Positions 33,428 through 41,401 of a stretch of 64,000 bases of DNA are shown one piece after another (position 1 is the first letter of the stretch; every line of letters starts with the position of its first letter). Both the position numbers and the translations under genes were made by a program. A model generated the notes under the pieces. It was given only the letters and a program-made list of their open reading frames with translations. It had not been told where the DNA came from and made no database searches. This DNA is from Flavobacteriales bacterium. GTDB lineage: Bacteria; Bacteroidota; Bacteroidia; Flavobacteriales_F; PHOS-HE28. Location of the stretch: NCBI GenBank assembly GCA_016715895.1, contig JADJXH010000003.1, positions 1,846,501-1,910,500 on the forward strand, written 5' to 3'.

Positions 33428-35211
33428 GCGAGATCCACCACCCGCCCGGATGCGCCTGCGGCGCACATGACGACACGCCGCTCGATGAAGGACGCCGCCG
33501 CATGCTCCGTTCACTCGGCGCGTTGGGTGCGGGCATCACGCTCGGCCCCACCCTGGCCATGGGCGCCTTGAGCGATCCCGTGCGGCGCAGCGAGCTGACC
33601 GGTTCAAGCGCGGTGGCCCAGGGCAGGGCGCGGAAGTTCTCGCTGCTCTTCACCAGCGACATCCACGCGCAGCTGCACACGCACGATGAGTTCCTCCTGG
33701 AGAACGGAAAACCCGTCTACCGGAAGCGCGGCGGCTACGGCGTGCTGAAAACGATGATCGATGCGCTGCGCGCGGAGGATCCGGCGAACACCCTCGTGAT
33801 CGACGGCGGCGATTGTTTCCAGGGCGGCGGTGTGGCGGCCATGAGCGAGGGGCGGGCCATCGTGCCCCTGATGAACCGCATCGGCTACGACCTGATCCTG
33901 CCCGGGAATTGGGAAGTGGTCTACGGCAAGGAGAACATGCTGAAGGACCTCGGCGGCTACCGCGCGGCGAAGATCTGCGCCAACATGTGGCACGAGAAAC
34001 TGGCGGACTACTGCGGGGACATGCAGGACCCCAACGCCGATCTCGCGGGCGAGATGATCTTCCAACCCTACTGGACGCGCATGATCGCCGGGGTCAAGAT
34101 CGGCTTCATCGGCTACAACGATCCGCTCACACCCAAGCGGCAGTCACCGGCGTACAGCTGCGGCATCAAGTTCACGAAACCGGAGGTGAACGTGGCGAAG
34201 TACATCCGCATCCTGCGCGACTACGAGCAGTGCGCGATGGTCTTCCTGGTCACACACATGGGCCTGGCCCAGCAAGTGGACCTGGCGAACAAGCCCGAGG
34301 TGGAAGGTGCGGACCTGATCCTCGGTGCCGATACGCACGAACGCGTGCGCACCCCCATCGAGGCGAAGTACAGCAAGGTGGTGGAGCCCGGCTCCTTCGG
34401 GTCGTTCCTCGCGCGCTTGGATGTGGTCGTTGAGGACGGCAAGGTGAAGGACAGCCACTACGAGCTGCTGGACGTGGACCCGGAGAAGTACCCGGCGGAC
34501 CAGGGTATGCTCCAACTTGTTGACGAGGTGAGCGCGCCCTACAAGGACCAGTTGGGCAAGGTCGTCGGCAGCACGAGGAACACCTTGGTGCGCTACTACG
34601 TGATCGAGAACCCGATGGACAACCTGATCACGGACGCGCTGATGTGGAAGTTGAAGCCCGACATCGCGATCAGCAACGGCTTCCGTTTCTGCCCGCCGAT
34701 CGTGGCGGATGGAAAGACCCCGACGCCCATCACCAACGACCACCTCTGGAGCATGATCCCGGTGGACAGCGACGCCAAGTACGGTGAGGCGACCGGTCAG
34801 CAGGTGTGGGACTGGCTGGAGAAGGAACTGCACAACGTGTTCGCGAAGGATCCGGCGAAGCGCTTCGGCGGCTGGGTGGTGCGGTTCAAGGGCATGACGG
34901 CCAATTTCACCATGCACAACGACATGGGGAAGCGCGTGAACTGGATCAAGGTGGGCGGCAAGCCCATCGATCGCGCGCGCACCTACCTCATCGCCGCCTG
35001 CGAACGCGAAGGCGATCCGGATGACACGCTCTGCCGCCTGGAAAAGGTGTCGAACCCGCGCCGCGCGAACATCACCATGCACACCATCCTGCGCGAGTAC
35101 TTCGGCAAGTTCTCGCCCGTGACACCGAAGGTGGAAGGGCGGATCACCGCCACGGACGCGCCGCAGGACCTGCTGAGCCAGTTGGAGGGGTACGACTACG
35201 AGTTCCGTTGA
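33424..35211 (+). CDS. soxB: Sulfate thiol esterase SoxB
   Basis: 595 aa. The N-terminus has a twin-arginine-like signal GRRRMLRSLGALGAGITLG, as in known SoxB. The dimanganese phosphoesterase-like motifs are LLFTSDIHAQLHTHDEF, VIDGGDCFQGGG, LPGNWEVVYG and VTHMGLA; the GNWE form, rather than GNHE, separates SoxB from 5'-nucleotidases. It hydrolyses the sulfate group from SoxY-bound thiosulfonate in the periplasm. SoxYZ and SoxAX are absent nearby, so its partner here is unknown. It overlaps the cytochrome gene and precedes dps. Confidence 0.93.
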   Translation: MSEIHHPPGCACGAHDDTPLDEGRRRMLRSLGALGAGITLGPTLAMGALSDPVRRSELTGSSAVAQGRARKFSLLFTSDIHAQLHTHDEFLLENGKPVYRKRGGYGVLKTMIDALRAEDPANTLVIDGGDCFQGGGVAAMSEGRAIVPLMNRIGYDLILPGNWEVVYGKENMLKDLGGYRAAKICANMWHEKLADYCGDMQDPNADLAGEMIFQPYWTRMIAGVKIGFIGYNDPLTPKRQSPAYSCGIKFTKPEVNVAKYIRILRDYEQCAMVFLVTHMGLAQQVDLANKPEVEGADLILGADTHERVRTPIEAKYSKVVEPGSFGSFLARLDVVVEDGKVKDSHYELLDVDPEKYPADQGMLQLVDEVSAPYKDQLGKVVGSTRNTLVRYYVIENPMDNLITDALMWKLKPDIAISNGFRFCPPIVADGKTPTPITNDHLWSMIPVDSDAKYGEATGQQVWDWLEKELHNVFAKDPAKRFGGWVVRFKGMTANFTMHNDMGKRVNWIKVGGKPIDRARTYLIAACEREGDPDDTLCRLEKVSNPRRANITMHTILREYFGKFSPVTPKVEGRITATDAPQDLLSQLEGYDYEFR

Positions 35212-35228
35212 ACCCAACACGACCTGCC

Positions 35229-35702
35229 ATGAAGACCAATGCGATCGGACTCGACCGGAAGAAGGCCGCGAAGCTGGCCGAAAAGCTCAACGTCCTGCTG
35301 GCGAACTACTCGATCTTCTACCAGAACACACGGGGTTACCACTGGAACATCAAGGGCGAAAAGTTCTTCGAACTGCATCTGAAGTTCGAGGAGCTGTACA
35401 ACGACCTGCTGCTGAAGATCGACGAGGTGGCGGAGCGGATCCTCACCCTTGGAGCGACACCGGCGCACAACTACAGCGACTACCGCAAGGAGGCCACCAT
35501 CAGGGAAAGTCGTCAGGTGAGCGACGGTAACGCGGCCGTGAAGGACATCCTGACCGCGTTCAACACCGTGATCACCCTGCAGCGCGAGCTGTTGGAACTG
35601 AGCGCCGATGCGAACGACGAAGGGACCAACGCCCTGATGAGCGATTACATCCGCGCCCAGGAGAAACTGGTGTGGATGTACTCGGCCTATCTGGGCAGGT
35701 GA
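35229..35702 (+). CDS. dps: Dps ferritin-like DNA-protection protein
   Basis: 157 aa from ATG 35229. The ferroxidase-site motif QNTRGYHWNIKGEKFFELH is typical of Dps, with the second ligand group FEELYNDLLLKIDEVAERI. It stores iron and protects DNA from peroxide. It lies 17 bases after soxB with no terminator between, so it is probably part of the sulfur operon, consistent with oxidative by-products. Confidence 0.93.
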   Translation: MKTNAIGLDRKKAAKLAEKLNVLLANYSIFYQNTRGYHWNIKGEKFFELHLKFEELYNDLLLKIDEVAERILTLGATPAHNYSDYRKEATIRESRQVSDGNAAVKDILTAFNTVITLQRELLELSADANDEGTNALMSDYIRAQEKLVWMYSAYLGR

Positions 35703-35716
35703 CCGGACCGCGCCGC

Positions 35717-37372
35717 TCACTTCGTTGCTCCGGCCAGTGCGATCGCCGAACGGATGTCCGGGCACAGGCGCCCTTCCATCGGTAGTCCGGCGTCCTGGAT
35801 GGAGCCCTGCACCTCCGGCCGCACATCGGTGAGCAGGACGCGCACGTGGCGCCGCTCCATCGTCCGGATGATGTCCTGCAGCCGGTGCAGCCCCGTGGCG
35901 TCGATGAAGGGCACATGGCGCATGCGCAGGATCAGCACGCGGTGGTGATCGCCCACCTGGCGGATGGTCTCGGCGAAGGTCTGCGCCGCACCGAAGAAGA
36001 GCGGTCCGTTGATCTCGAAGATCACCACATGCGAGGGCACCGTGCCCAACTCGGATTCGAACAGCTTCTCCGCGGTGCCGTCCGCGGCCCCCAGTTCGCT
36101 GAGCCGTGTGCTGTCGCTCATGCGCTTCATGAAGAGGAAGGCCGCCAGCACCAGGCCGATCTCGATGGCCACCACCAGGTCCACGAACGCGGTGAGCAGG
36201 AAGGTGACGAGCAGCACGGCCATGTCGTAGCGGCTGGTGCGGAACACGGCGATGAAGCTGTGGACCTCGGCCATGTTCCAGGCCACCACCACAAGGATCC
36301 CCGCCAGGCAGGCCATGGGGATCAGTGCGGCCCATTGCCCGGCCACCAGCAGGATCAGCAGCAGCACCGCGGCGTGCACCATGCCCGCCATCGGTGTTCG
36401 CCCACCGTTCTTGATGTTGGTGGCGGTGCGGGCGATGGCGCCGGTGGCCGGGATGCCGCCGAAGAGCGCGGACACCACGTTCGCCCCACCCTGGGCCACC
36501 AGCTCCATGTTGCTGCGGTGCCGGCCACCGATGCTGCCATCGGCCACCACCGCGCTCAGCAGCGATTCGATGCCACCCAGCAGCGCAATGGCCAATGCGG
36601 GCCGGAGCAGTTCCTTGAAGGTGGCCAGGTCCACCCACGCGAAGTGTGGTGCCGGCAGGCTGGTGGGGATGCCCCCGTACCGCGATCCGATGGTGTCCAC
36701 GGGCAACTGGAACACCGTGACCGCGACCGTGGCCAGCACGATGGCCACCAGGGGCCCCGGGATCGCAGGCAGCATGCGCGGCATCAGCACGGTGATGGCG
36801 ATGGTGCCTGCACCGATGGCGAAGGTGAGCGGGTCGAAGGCCGCCGCGTGCTGCAAATAGGCCCCCCACTTCTCCACGAGGTCCGCAGGCACGTGGGCGA
36901 TGCCCAGCCCCAGCAGGTCGTTGACCTGCGTGGAGAAGATGATCACCGCGATCCCGGTGGTGAAGCCCACGATGAGCGTGTGCGGGAAATAGCGCAGCAA
37001 GGCCCCGGCACGCAAGAGGCCGAGCAGCACCAGCAGAACGCCGGCGATCAGCGTGGCGATGGTGAGCCCCTCCACGCCATGCTCCTGCACGATGCCGTAG
37101 ATGATGACGATGAACGCGCCGGTGGGGCCACCGATCTGCACGCGGCTGCCACCGAAGGCGCTGATGAAGAAGCCCGCGACGATCGCCGTGATCAAGCCTT
37201 TTTCCGGGGTCACGCCCGAGGCGATGGCGAAGGCGATGGAGAGCGGCAAGGCCACGATGCCCACGATCACGCCGGCCAGTGCATCGCGCCGGAACTGCGG
37301 CATGGCATAGCCCCTTCCCAGTACCGAGAAGGACTTGGGCACGAACTCCGACCGGTCCCGATCCCCTTGCAC
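35717..37372 (-). CDS. SulP family anion transporter with STAS domain
   Basis: 551 aa from GTG 37372, chosen because a -7-like TACCTTGG ends 5 bases upstream; a TTG at 37381 or ATG at 37303 are alternatives. About eleven helices with IVALPLSIAFAIASG and the SulP motif QIGGPTGAFIVIIYG. The C-terminal ~110 residues are a STAS domain (VVIFEINGPLFFGAAQTF, FIDATGLHRLQD). SulP proteins move sulfate, bicarbonate or other anions. Its position between two sulfur units makes sulfate transport the likeliest role. It converges with dps, with 14 bases between the stops. Confidence 0.9.
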   Translation of the reverse strand: MQGDRDRSEFVPKSFSVLGRGYAMPQFRRDALAGVIVGIVALPLSIAFAIASGVTPEKGLITAIVAGFFISAFGGSRVQIGGPTGAFIVIIYGIVQEHGVEGLTIATLIAGVLLVLLGLLRAGALLRYFPHTLIVGFTTGIAVIIFSTQVNDLLGLGIAHVPADLVEKWGAYLQHAAAFDPLTFAIGAGTIAITVLMPRMLPAIPGPLVAIVLATVAVTVFQLPVDTIGSRYGGIPTSLPAPHFAWVDLATFKELLRPALAIALLGGIESLLSAVVADGSIGGRHRSNMELVAQGGANVVSALFGGIPATGAIARTATNIKNGGRTPMAGMVHAAVLLLILLVAGQWAALIPMACLAGILVVVAWNMAEVHSFIAVFRTSRYDMAVLLVTFLLTAFVDLVVAIEIGLVLAAFLFMKRMSDSTRLSELGAADGTAEKLFESELGTVPSHVVIFEINGPLFFGAAQTFAETIRQVGDHHRVLILRMRHVPFIDATGLHRLQDIIRTMERRHVRVLLTDVRPEVQGSIQDAGLPMEGRLCPDIRSAIALAGATK

Positions 37373-37377
37373 AGCGG

Positions 37378-37385
37378 CCAAGGTA
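37378..37385 (-). promoter_or_regulatory. Possible -7 element of the SulP gene (TACCTTGG)
   Basis: TACCTTGG on the minus strand, 5 bases before GTG 37372. One base off consensus. Confidence 0.35.
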
Positions 37386-37461
37386 CCGGTACATCACTCG
37401 GGGCACAGGACCGTGGCAAGCCCCTTTGCGAACCGGGTCCGGTTGGCATCGGCCCATCTCC

Positions 37462-37477
37462 GGTGACATCGATCACC
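37462..37477. promoter_or_regulatory. CRP/FNR-type site between SulP and DsrE genes
   Basis: GGTGA-CATCGA-TCACC, a perfect 5-bp dyad of the TGTGA-N6-TCACA class. Its centre (37469.5) is 29.5 bases before the -7-like GACCTTTG (37499-37506). A half-site GGTCACC directly follows it. Confidence 0.5.
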
Positions 37478-37498
37478 GGTCACCTTTCCACGCAGCCG

Positions 37499-37506
37499 GA
37501 CCTTTG
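37499..37506 (+). promoter_or_regulatory. -7-like element of the DsrE gene (GACCTTTG)
   Basis: GACCTTTG, TAnnTTTG with the first T replaced, 4 bases before ATG 37511. The weak element fits an activator-dependent promoter. Confidence 0.4.
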
Positions 37507-37510
37507 CAGC

Positions 37511-37924
37511 ATGAAACAGATGCTCCTTCTGCTCGCCCTTCTGGCCGGGCCCGTGATGCATGCGCAGGACCAGGCCCGCCAACACCGCATCGTGATGCAG
37601 CTCACCAGTGGTGACACCCTCGTCCACAAGAACCTGATGAAACAGTTCAGGAACATGCTGGAGGCCGCGCCCACGGCGAAGATCGAGGTGGTGTGCCACG
37701 GGCCCGGCATGGACATGCTGATGAGCGACAGCAGCGTGGTGGGAGCCAGGGTGAAGGAGTTCGCCGCCAAAGGCGTCGCCTTCACGGCCTGCGACAACAC
37801 CATCCGCGAACGCCAGCTGGACCCCGCCAAGGTGTTGCCTGAGGCGGGCCATGTGAAGGCCGGCATCATCCACATCGTGGAGCGGCAGGAGGACGGTTGG
37901 AGCTACATCAAGGCCGGCTTCTAG
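37511..37924 (+). CDS. Exported DsrE-family protein
   Basis: 137 aa with signal peptide LLLLALLAGPVMHAQ. The DsrE/DsrF-like core contains IEVVCHGPGMDMLMSD and the conserved Cys in GVAFTACDNTIRER. Family members bind sulfur on a conserved cysteine in sulfur relay. The signal peptide suggests a periplasmic sulfur carrier. It is followed 3 bases later by the porin gene, so the two are co-transcribed. Confidence 0.85.
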   Translation: MKQMLLLLALLAGPVMHAQDQARQHRIVMQLTSGDTLVHKNLMKQFRNMLEAAPTAKIEVVCHGPGMDMLMSDSSVVGARVKEFAAKGVAFTACDNTIRERQLDPAKVLPEAGHVKAGIIHIVERQEDGWSYIKAGF

Positions 37925-37926
37925 GC

Positions 37927-39354
37927 ATGTTCCATTTCCGACCGGACCGGTCGCAGTGCGGCCGGCCCGCGCTATTGATGGCCTCCCTGCTCGGCATCTC
38001 CGGTGCGCTGGTCGCGCAGCATGGCGAACAGGACGTGCCCAGCGCCGACAGCCTCCGCGGTACAAGCCACCTGTACGACATCATGAGGCAGGGCCGGCTG
38101 GATGGGCGGTTCAGGCTGTACGGCATGCTCACCGTGAACGACGGAGCCCCGGCCGACTACCATGCCGTGGCCTTCGGCGGGACCCTGGGCTTCACCTCCC
38201 AGCGCTGGCACGGGCTGCGGTTCAGGCTGAGCGGTGGATACACCTTCGACCTGGCCACGAGCGACCTCACGGAACCCGACCCGGTGACCGGGGCCGTGAA
38301 CCGCTACGAGATCGGCCTGTACGACGTGAACGACCCCCGCCACACGAACGATCTTGCCTACCTGCACGAGTTCCAGCTCGACTGGCTGGGGCGTAATGAA
38401 CGGACGCAGGTGGTGGTCGGCAAGCAGGAGCTCAACACCCCCTTCCTGAACCCGCAGGACGGGCGCATGCATCCCAGCCTGTTCGAGGGCATCTGGGCCC
38501 ACCATCACACGCAGCGCGGATCCCGGTTCCAGGGCGGATGGCTGTATCGGGTGGCACCGCGCGGAGCCAGCGAGTGGTATCCCGTGGAGGAGAGCATGTC
38601 GGTGTTCCCGGTGGGCCGGAACATCCACGGTGAAGGTGCAGGCCATGGCGACCACCTGAACAGCGCCGGCATCTTCGCGGCCAGCGCCAGGCAGGACCTG
38701 GGGCGCAGGTGGCGGCTCACCGTGTGGGACCTGTACACGGAGAACGTGTTCAACAGCGCCCTCACCCAGGTGGACCTTGGAGGCGCAGAGGACCGGTGGA
38801 GCGCTTCAGCCATGGCCATCCGGCAGGATGCCACACACCACCGCGGAGCGCTGAACGACACGGTGCTCTACATGCCCCCCAGCGAGAGCTCGTGGGCCTT
38901 CAGCGGTCGGCTGCGCAACGTGCTCGGCCGGTTCCGCTGGCAGTTGAACTACACGCGCATCACGGCCCACGGCCGCTACCTGATGCCGCGCGAGTGGGGG
39001 CGCGACCCCTTCTTCACCTTCCTGCCGCGCGAGCGGAACGAGGGTGCGGGTGATGTGCACGCCGCCACCCTGAACCTCATCTGGCGGACACCCGGCGGAT
39101 GGCGTATCCAGATGGACGGGGGGTGGTACGCCATGCCTGCCTTGAGCGACGCACGGCTGAACAAGTACGCCATGCCATCCTATATGCAGTTCGATGTGAA
39201 CATGCAGTACCGGTTCAAAGGGGGGTGGAAGGGCCTTGCCCTGCAAGTGCTCGCCCTGGTCAAGCTGCCGGTGGACCCGGGTCTCTCGGAGGCACAAGCG
39301 ATCAACAAGGTCGATATGCTTCACGCCGATCTCATCATCAACTACGTGTTCTGA
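37927..39354 (+). CDS. OprD-like outer-membrane porin
   Basis: 475 aa from ATG 37927 (an earlier in-frame start overlaps the DsrE gene). Signal peptide LMASLLGISGALVAQ. OprD-type features include RGTSHLYDIMRQGRLDGRFR, TQVVVGKQELNTPFLNPQD, and a C-terminus ending in the aromatic residue of YVF as outer-membrane barrels do. It probably admits a small solute; coupling to DsrE suggests a sulfur compound, which is inference. Confidence 0.85.
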   Translation: MFHFRPDRSQCGRPALLMASLLGISGALVAQHGEQDVPSADSLRGTSHLYDIMRQGRLDGRFRLYGMLTVNDGAPADYHAVAFGGTLGFTSQRWHGLRFRLSGGYTFDLATSDLTEPDPVTGAVNRYEIGLYDVNDPRHTNDLAYLHEFQLDWLGRNERTQVVVGKQELNTPFLNPQDGRMHPSLFEGIWAHHHTQRGSRFQGGWLYRVAPRGASEWYPVEESMSVFPVGRNIHGEGAGHGDHLNSAGIFAASARQDLGRRWRLTVWDLYTENVFNSALTQVDLGGAEDRWSASAMAIRQDATHHRGALNDTVLYMPPSESSWAFSGRLRNVLGRFRWQLNYTRITAHGRYLMPREWGRDPFFTFLPRERNEGAGDVHAATLNLIWRTPGGWRIQMDGGWYAMPALSDARLNKYAMPSYMQFDVNMQYRFKGGWKGLALQVLALVKLPVDPGLSEAQAINKVDMLHADLIINYVF

Positions 39355-39362
39355 TCGGGCTG

Positions 39363-39378
39363 TGTGACAGGGGTCACC
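39363..39378. promoter_or_regulatory. CRP/FNR-type site upstream of the rhodanese/thioredoxin operon
   Basis: TGTGA-CAGGGG-TCACC, nine of ten matches to TGTGA-N6-TCACA. Its centre (39370.5) is 30.5 bases before the -7-like GAACTTTG (39401-39408), the same geometry as the site at 28449. Confidence 0.6.
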
Positions 39379-39400
39379 GCGGAGGCGTTACGTGAGCGCG

Positions 39401-39408
39401 GAACTTTG
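39401..39408 (+). promoter_or_regulatory. -7-like element of the rhodanese operon (GAACTTTG)
   Basis: GAACTTTG, TAnnTTTG with the first T replaced, 17 bases before ATG 39426. Confidence 0.4.
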
Positions 39409-39425
39409 CGGCACAACTGAACGAG

Positions 39426-39746
39426 ATGGGGATCCTGCAAATGATCAAGAGCGCCATGGGTGGTGGACCGAAGGTCGACCTCGGCGAACTGTTGCGGTCC
39501 GGCGCGGTGGTGCTGGACGTGCGCAGCAAGGAGGAGTTCACGGCCGGTCATGTGAAGGGGGCGAAACACGTTCCGTTGGACCGCCTGGGATCCCACTTGG
39601 CGAAACTGGACCGTTCCAAGCCCATCATCACCTGCTGTCGCAGTGGCATGCGCAGCCGAGCGGCGGCCGACCTGCTGCGTCGTCAGGGATTCGATGCCTA
39701 CAACGGCGGACCGTGGACGAGCGTGCGTGCGCTCAAGGCCGGATGA
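39426..39746 (+). CDS. Single-domain rhodanese, cytosolic
   Basis: 106 aa. The active-site loop TCCRSGMRSRAAADLL carries the catalytic cysteine, and VVLDVRSKEEFTAGHVKGAK is the rhodanese entry motif. It is the first gene of a four-gene operon whose members overlap by ATGA. It should accept sulfane sulfur; the acceptor is unknown but may be the downstream thioredoxin. Confidence 0.92.
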   Translation: MGILQMIKSAMGGGPKVDLGELLRSGAVVLDVRSKEEFTAGHVKGAKHVPLDRLGSHLAKLDRSKPIITCCRSGMRSRAAADLLRRQGFDAYNGGPWTSVRALKAG

Positions 39747-39979
39747 GACCGATCGCAACGCCCCTCATGCGCTGGTTGAACGGCGCAGTGGCCATGGCTT
39801 TCCTGATCCAGGCCGTACTCAGCAACGACGGGTTCGCCTACGCGCTGGCGGCCTTCTTTGGACTGAAGGCCCTCTTCAACGTGGGCTGCTGCGCGAGCGA
39901 AGGCTGTGCCACACCCGACCGGACCACCCAACCCCCACCCCGGGAGGTGGGACCGACCCCCATTGCGCAGACCCCATGA
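39743..39979 (+). CDS. Small DUF2892/YgaP-like membrane protein
   Basis: 78 aa, starting within the rhodanese stop (ATGA). Two hydrophobic segments (NGAVAMAFLIQAVLS and ALAAFFGLKALFNVGCC) resemble the DUF2892 inner-membrane domain often attached to rhodanese in YgaP. Cysteines CCASEGC follow. It probably separates functions that are fused in YgaP. Confidence 0.7.
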   Translation: MRPIATPLMRWLNGAVAMAFLIQAVLSNDGFAYALAAFFGLKALFNVGCCASEGCATPDRTTQPPPREVGPTPIAQTP

Positions 39980-40293
39980 ACACGCGTGCCCGCACCTTTC
40001 AAGAGCTGATCGGCGGCGAAACGCCGGTGTTGGTGGATTTCTTCGCCGAGTGGTGCGGCCCGTGCAAGGCGATGGCGCCCATCCTGGAGGACTTCAAGCG
40101 CCAGGTGGGTGACCGGGCGGTGGTCGTGAAGGTGGACGTGGACCGGAATCCGGCGGCTGCGCAGGCCTATCGCATCCAGGGTGTGCCTACGCTGGCGCTC
40201 TTCAAGCAGGGCCACATGGTCTGGCGCACCTCGGGCGTGATGAGCGCCGCTCAGCTGATGAACGTCATCTCCCCTCACCTCGACCGACCATGA
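39976..40293 (+). CDS. Thioredoxin
   Basis: 105 aa from ATG 39976, again overlapping the previous stop by ATGA. The active site is AEWCGPCKAMAPIL, and the cis-proline is in IQGVPTLALFK. There is no signal peptide. It sits between two rhodanese genes, so it probably reduces rhodanese persulfide. Confidence 0.93.
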   Translation: MNTRARTFQELIGGETPVLVDFFAEWCGPCKAMAPILEDFKRQVGDRAVVVKVDVDRNPAAAQAYRIQGVPTLALFKQGHMVWRTSGVMSAAQLMNVISPHLDRP

Positions 40294-40694
40294 TCCACAG
40301 AACGCTGATCCCGTTCCGCGCAGGAGCGCTCCTGCTCCTCTTGAGCATGGCCGCGGCCTGCGGCGCAAGCGGCCCGGGATCGGCGCTTGCACCCGCGTCC
40401 TTCCAGCAGGCGATGCGCACACCCGGAGCGCAGGTGATCGACGTGCGCACCCCGGCGGAGTTCGCCTCCGGTCATCTGGACGGCGCGATCAACCTGGACT
40501 GGACGGGCGGCGTGCTCGAACAACGCATCTCGGAGCTGGACAAGGAGGCACCCATCCTGGTGTACTGCGCCTCAGGTCGTCGCAGCGCCGCAGCGGCGAA
40601 CGCGCTGCGGGAGGCGGGATTCCGCACCGTGTCCGACCTGGGGGGCGGCATCCGGGCCTGGCAGGCGTCCGGGCTTCCGGTGACCGGTCGTTAG
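40290..40694 (+). CDS. Rhodanese-domain lipoprotein
   Basis: 134 aa. The N-terminus is a lipoprotein signal with lipobox AAACGAS. The rhodanese domain has entry motif VIDVRTPAEFASGHLDGA and catalytic Cys in VYCASGRRSAAA. It would act in the periplasm, whereas the first rhodanese of the operon is cytosolic. It overlaps the thioredoxin stop by ATGA and converges on the next gene, overlapping it by 4 bases. Confidence 0.92.
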   Translation: MIHRTLIPFRAGALLLLLSMAAACGASGPGSALAPASFQQAMRTPGAQVIDVRTPAEFASGHLDGAINLDWTGGVLEQRISELDKEAPILVYCASGRRSAAAANALREAGFRTVSDLGGGIRAWQASGLPVTGR

Positions 40695-41401
40695 CGCCCT
40701 ACGAGCAGGCGCATCCCACCGGCACGCCACATCGCCATGTCCGCATGCCCCATCCGCTTCCGGTCGGGCGAGATCACGTGCATGTGGATGTTGCTGTCGT
40801 GATGGGTGAACACCGTGCGATGGGCCGTGGAGAAGAACCCGATGAGCTCCACGGGTTCCTTGGTGAAGCTCACATGGGCGTCGTACGCGTGGGCCTCCTC
40901 CCTGGAACGGACCTCCACGTTCTCCGGCACGGCGAGGACATGCGCCGAAGCACTGTCCACATCACCGACCAAGCGGAACGCGAACGGTCCGGGGTCCATG
41001 CCGGCCCGTGCTGTGAGGAAGGCGTCCAAGGCGGCCAGGTCAAGCACGCTGTCCGGCAGGGCCACCGGCTCCCAGCGATCCACACGGGTATGGACGAAGA
41101 ACGGTGCGCGCACATCCCTGTTCACGGACACCCTTACACTGTGGTTCACCACCCGGGCCACATGGCAGACCCCGTCGATCACCGTGATCTCTCCACGCAG
41201 GTGCTCCAGTGGCCCGACACCATAAAGCCCTGGTCCGGTGAGGCTGTCCATGGAAATGACACCCGCACCCTGGCCATTGTGGATCACATCGCGCATGGCG
41301 CCCGTGGCGATGACCTGGGCGCCCAGCAGCAGCGGAACGACAGCCCAGACAAGGAGCGTGGCACGCTTCGTCCACCCGCGTCCCTCAAGGGAGCAGGTCA
41401 C
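40691..41401 (-). CDS. Exported acetolactate decarboxylase-like protein
   Basis: 236 aa from GTG 41401, which lies inside the end of the upstream gene; no ATG is available before the signal peptide (LLVWAVVPLLLGAQ). ALDC features: LEHLRGEITVIDG near the N-terminus, and IGFFSTAHRTVF followed by zinc-ligand histidines in SNIHMHVIS and RMGHADMA. ALDC converts acetolactate to acetoin in the cytosol, so an exported form is unusual. Its natural substrate may differ. Homology to ALDC is recognised by eye only. Confidence 0.68.
   Translation of the reverse strand: MTCSLEGRGWTKRATLLVWAVVPLLLGAQVIATGAMRDVIHNGQGAGVISMDSLTGPGLYGVGPLEHLRGEITVIDGVCHVARVVNHSVRVSVNRDVRAPFFVHTRVDRWEPVALPDSVLDLAALDAFLTARAGMDPGPFAFRLVGDVDSASAHVLAVPENVEVRSREEAHAYDAHVSFTKEPVELIGFFSTAHRTVFTHHDSNIHMHVISPDRKRMGHADMAMWRAGGMRLLVGR

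Noticed and set aside
33424..35211. Annotation of SoxB as a 5'-nucleotidase/UshA.
   Set aside because: The GNWE motif, the Tat-like signal and the sulfur context fit SoxB; nucleotidases have GNHE.
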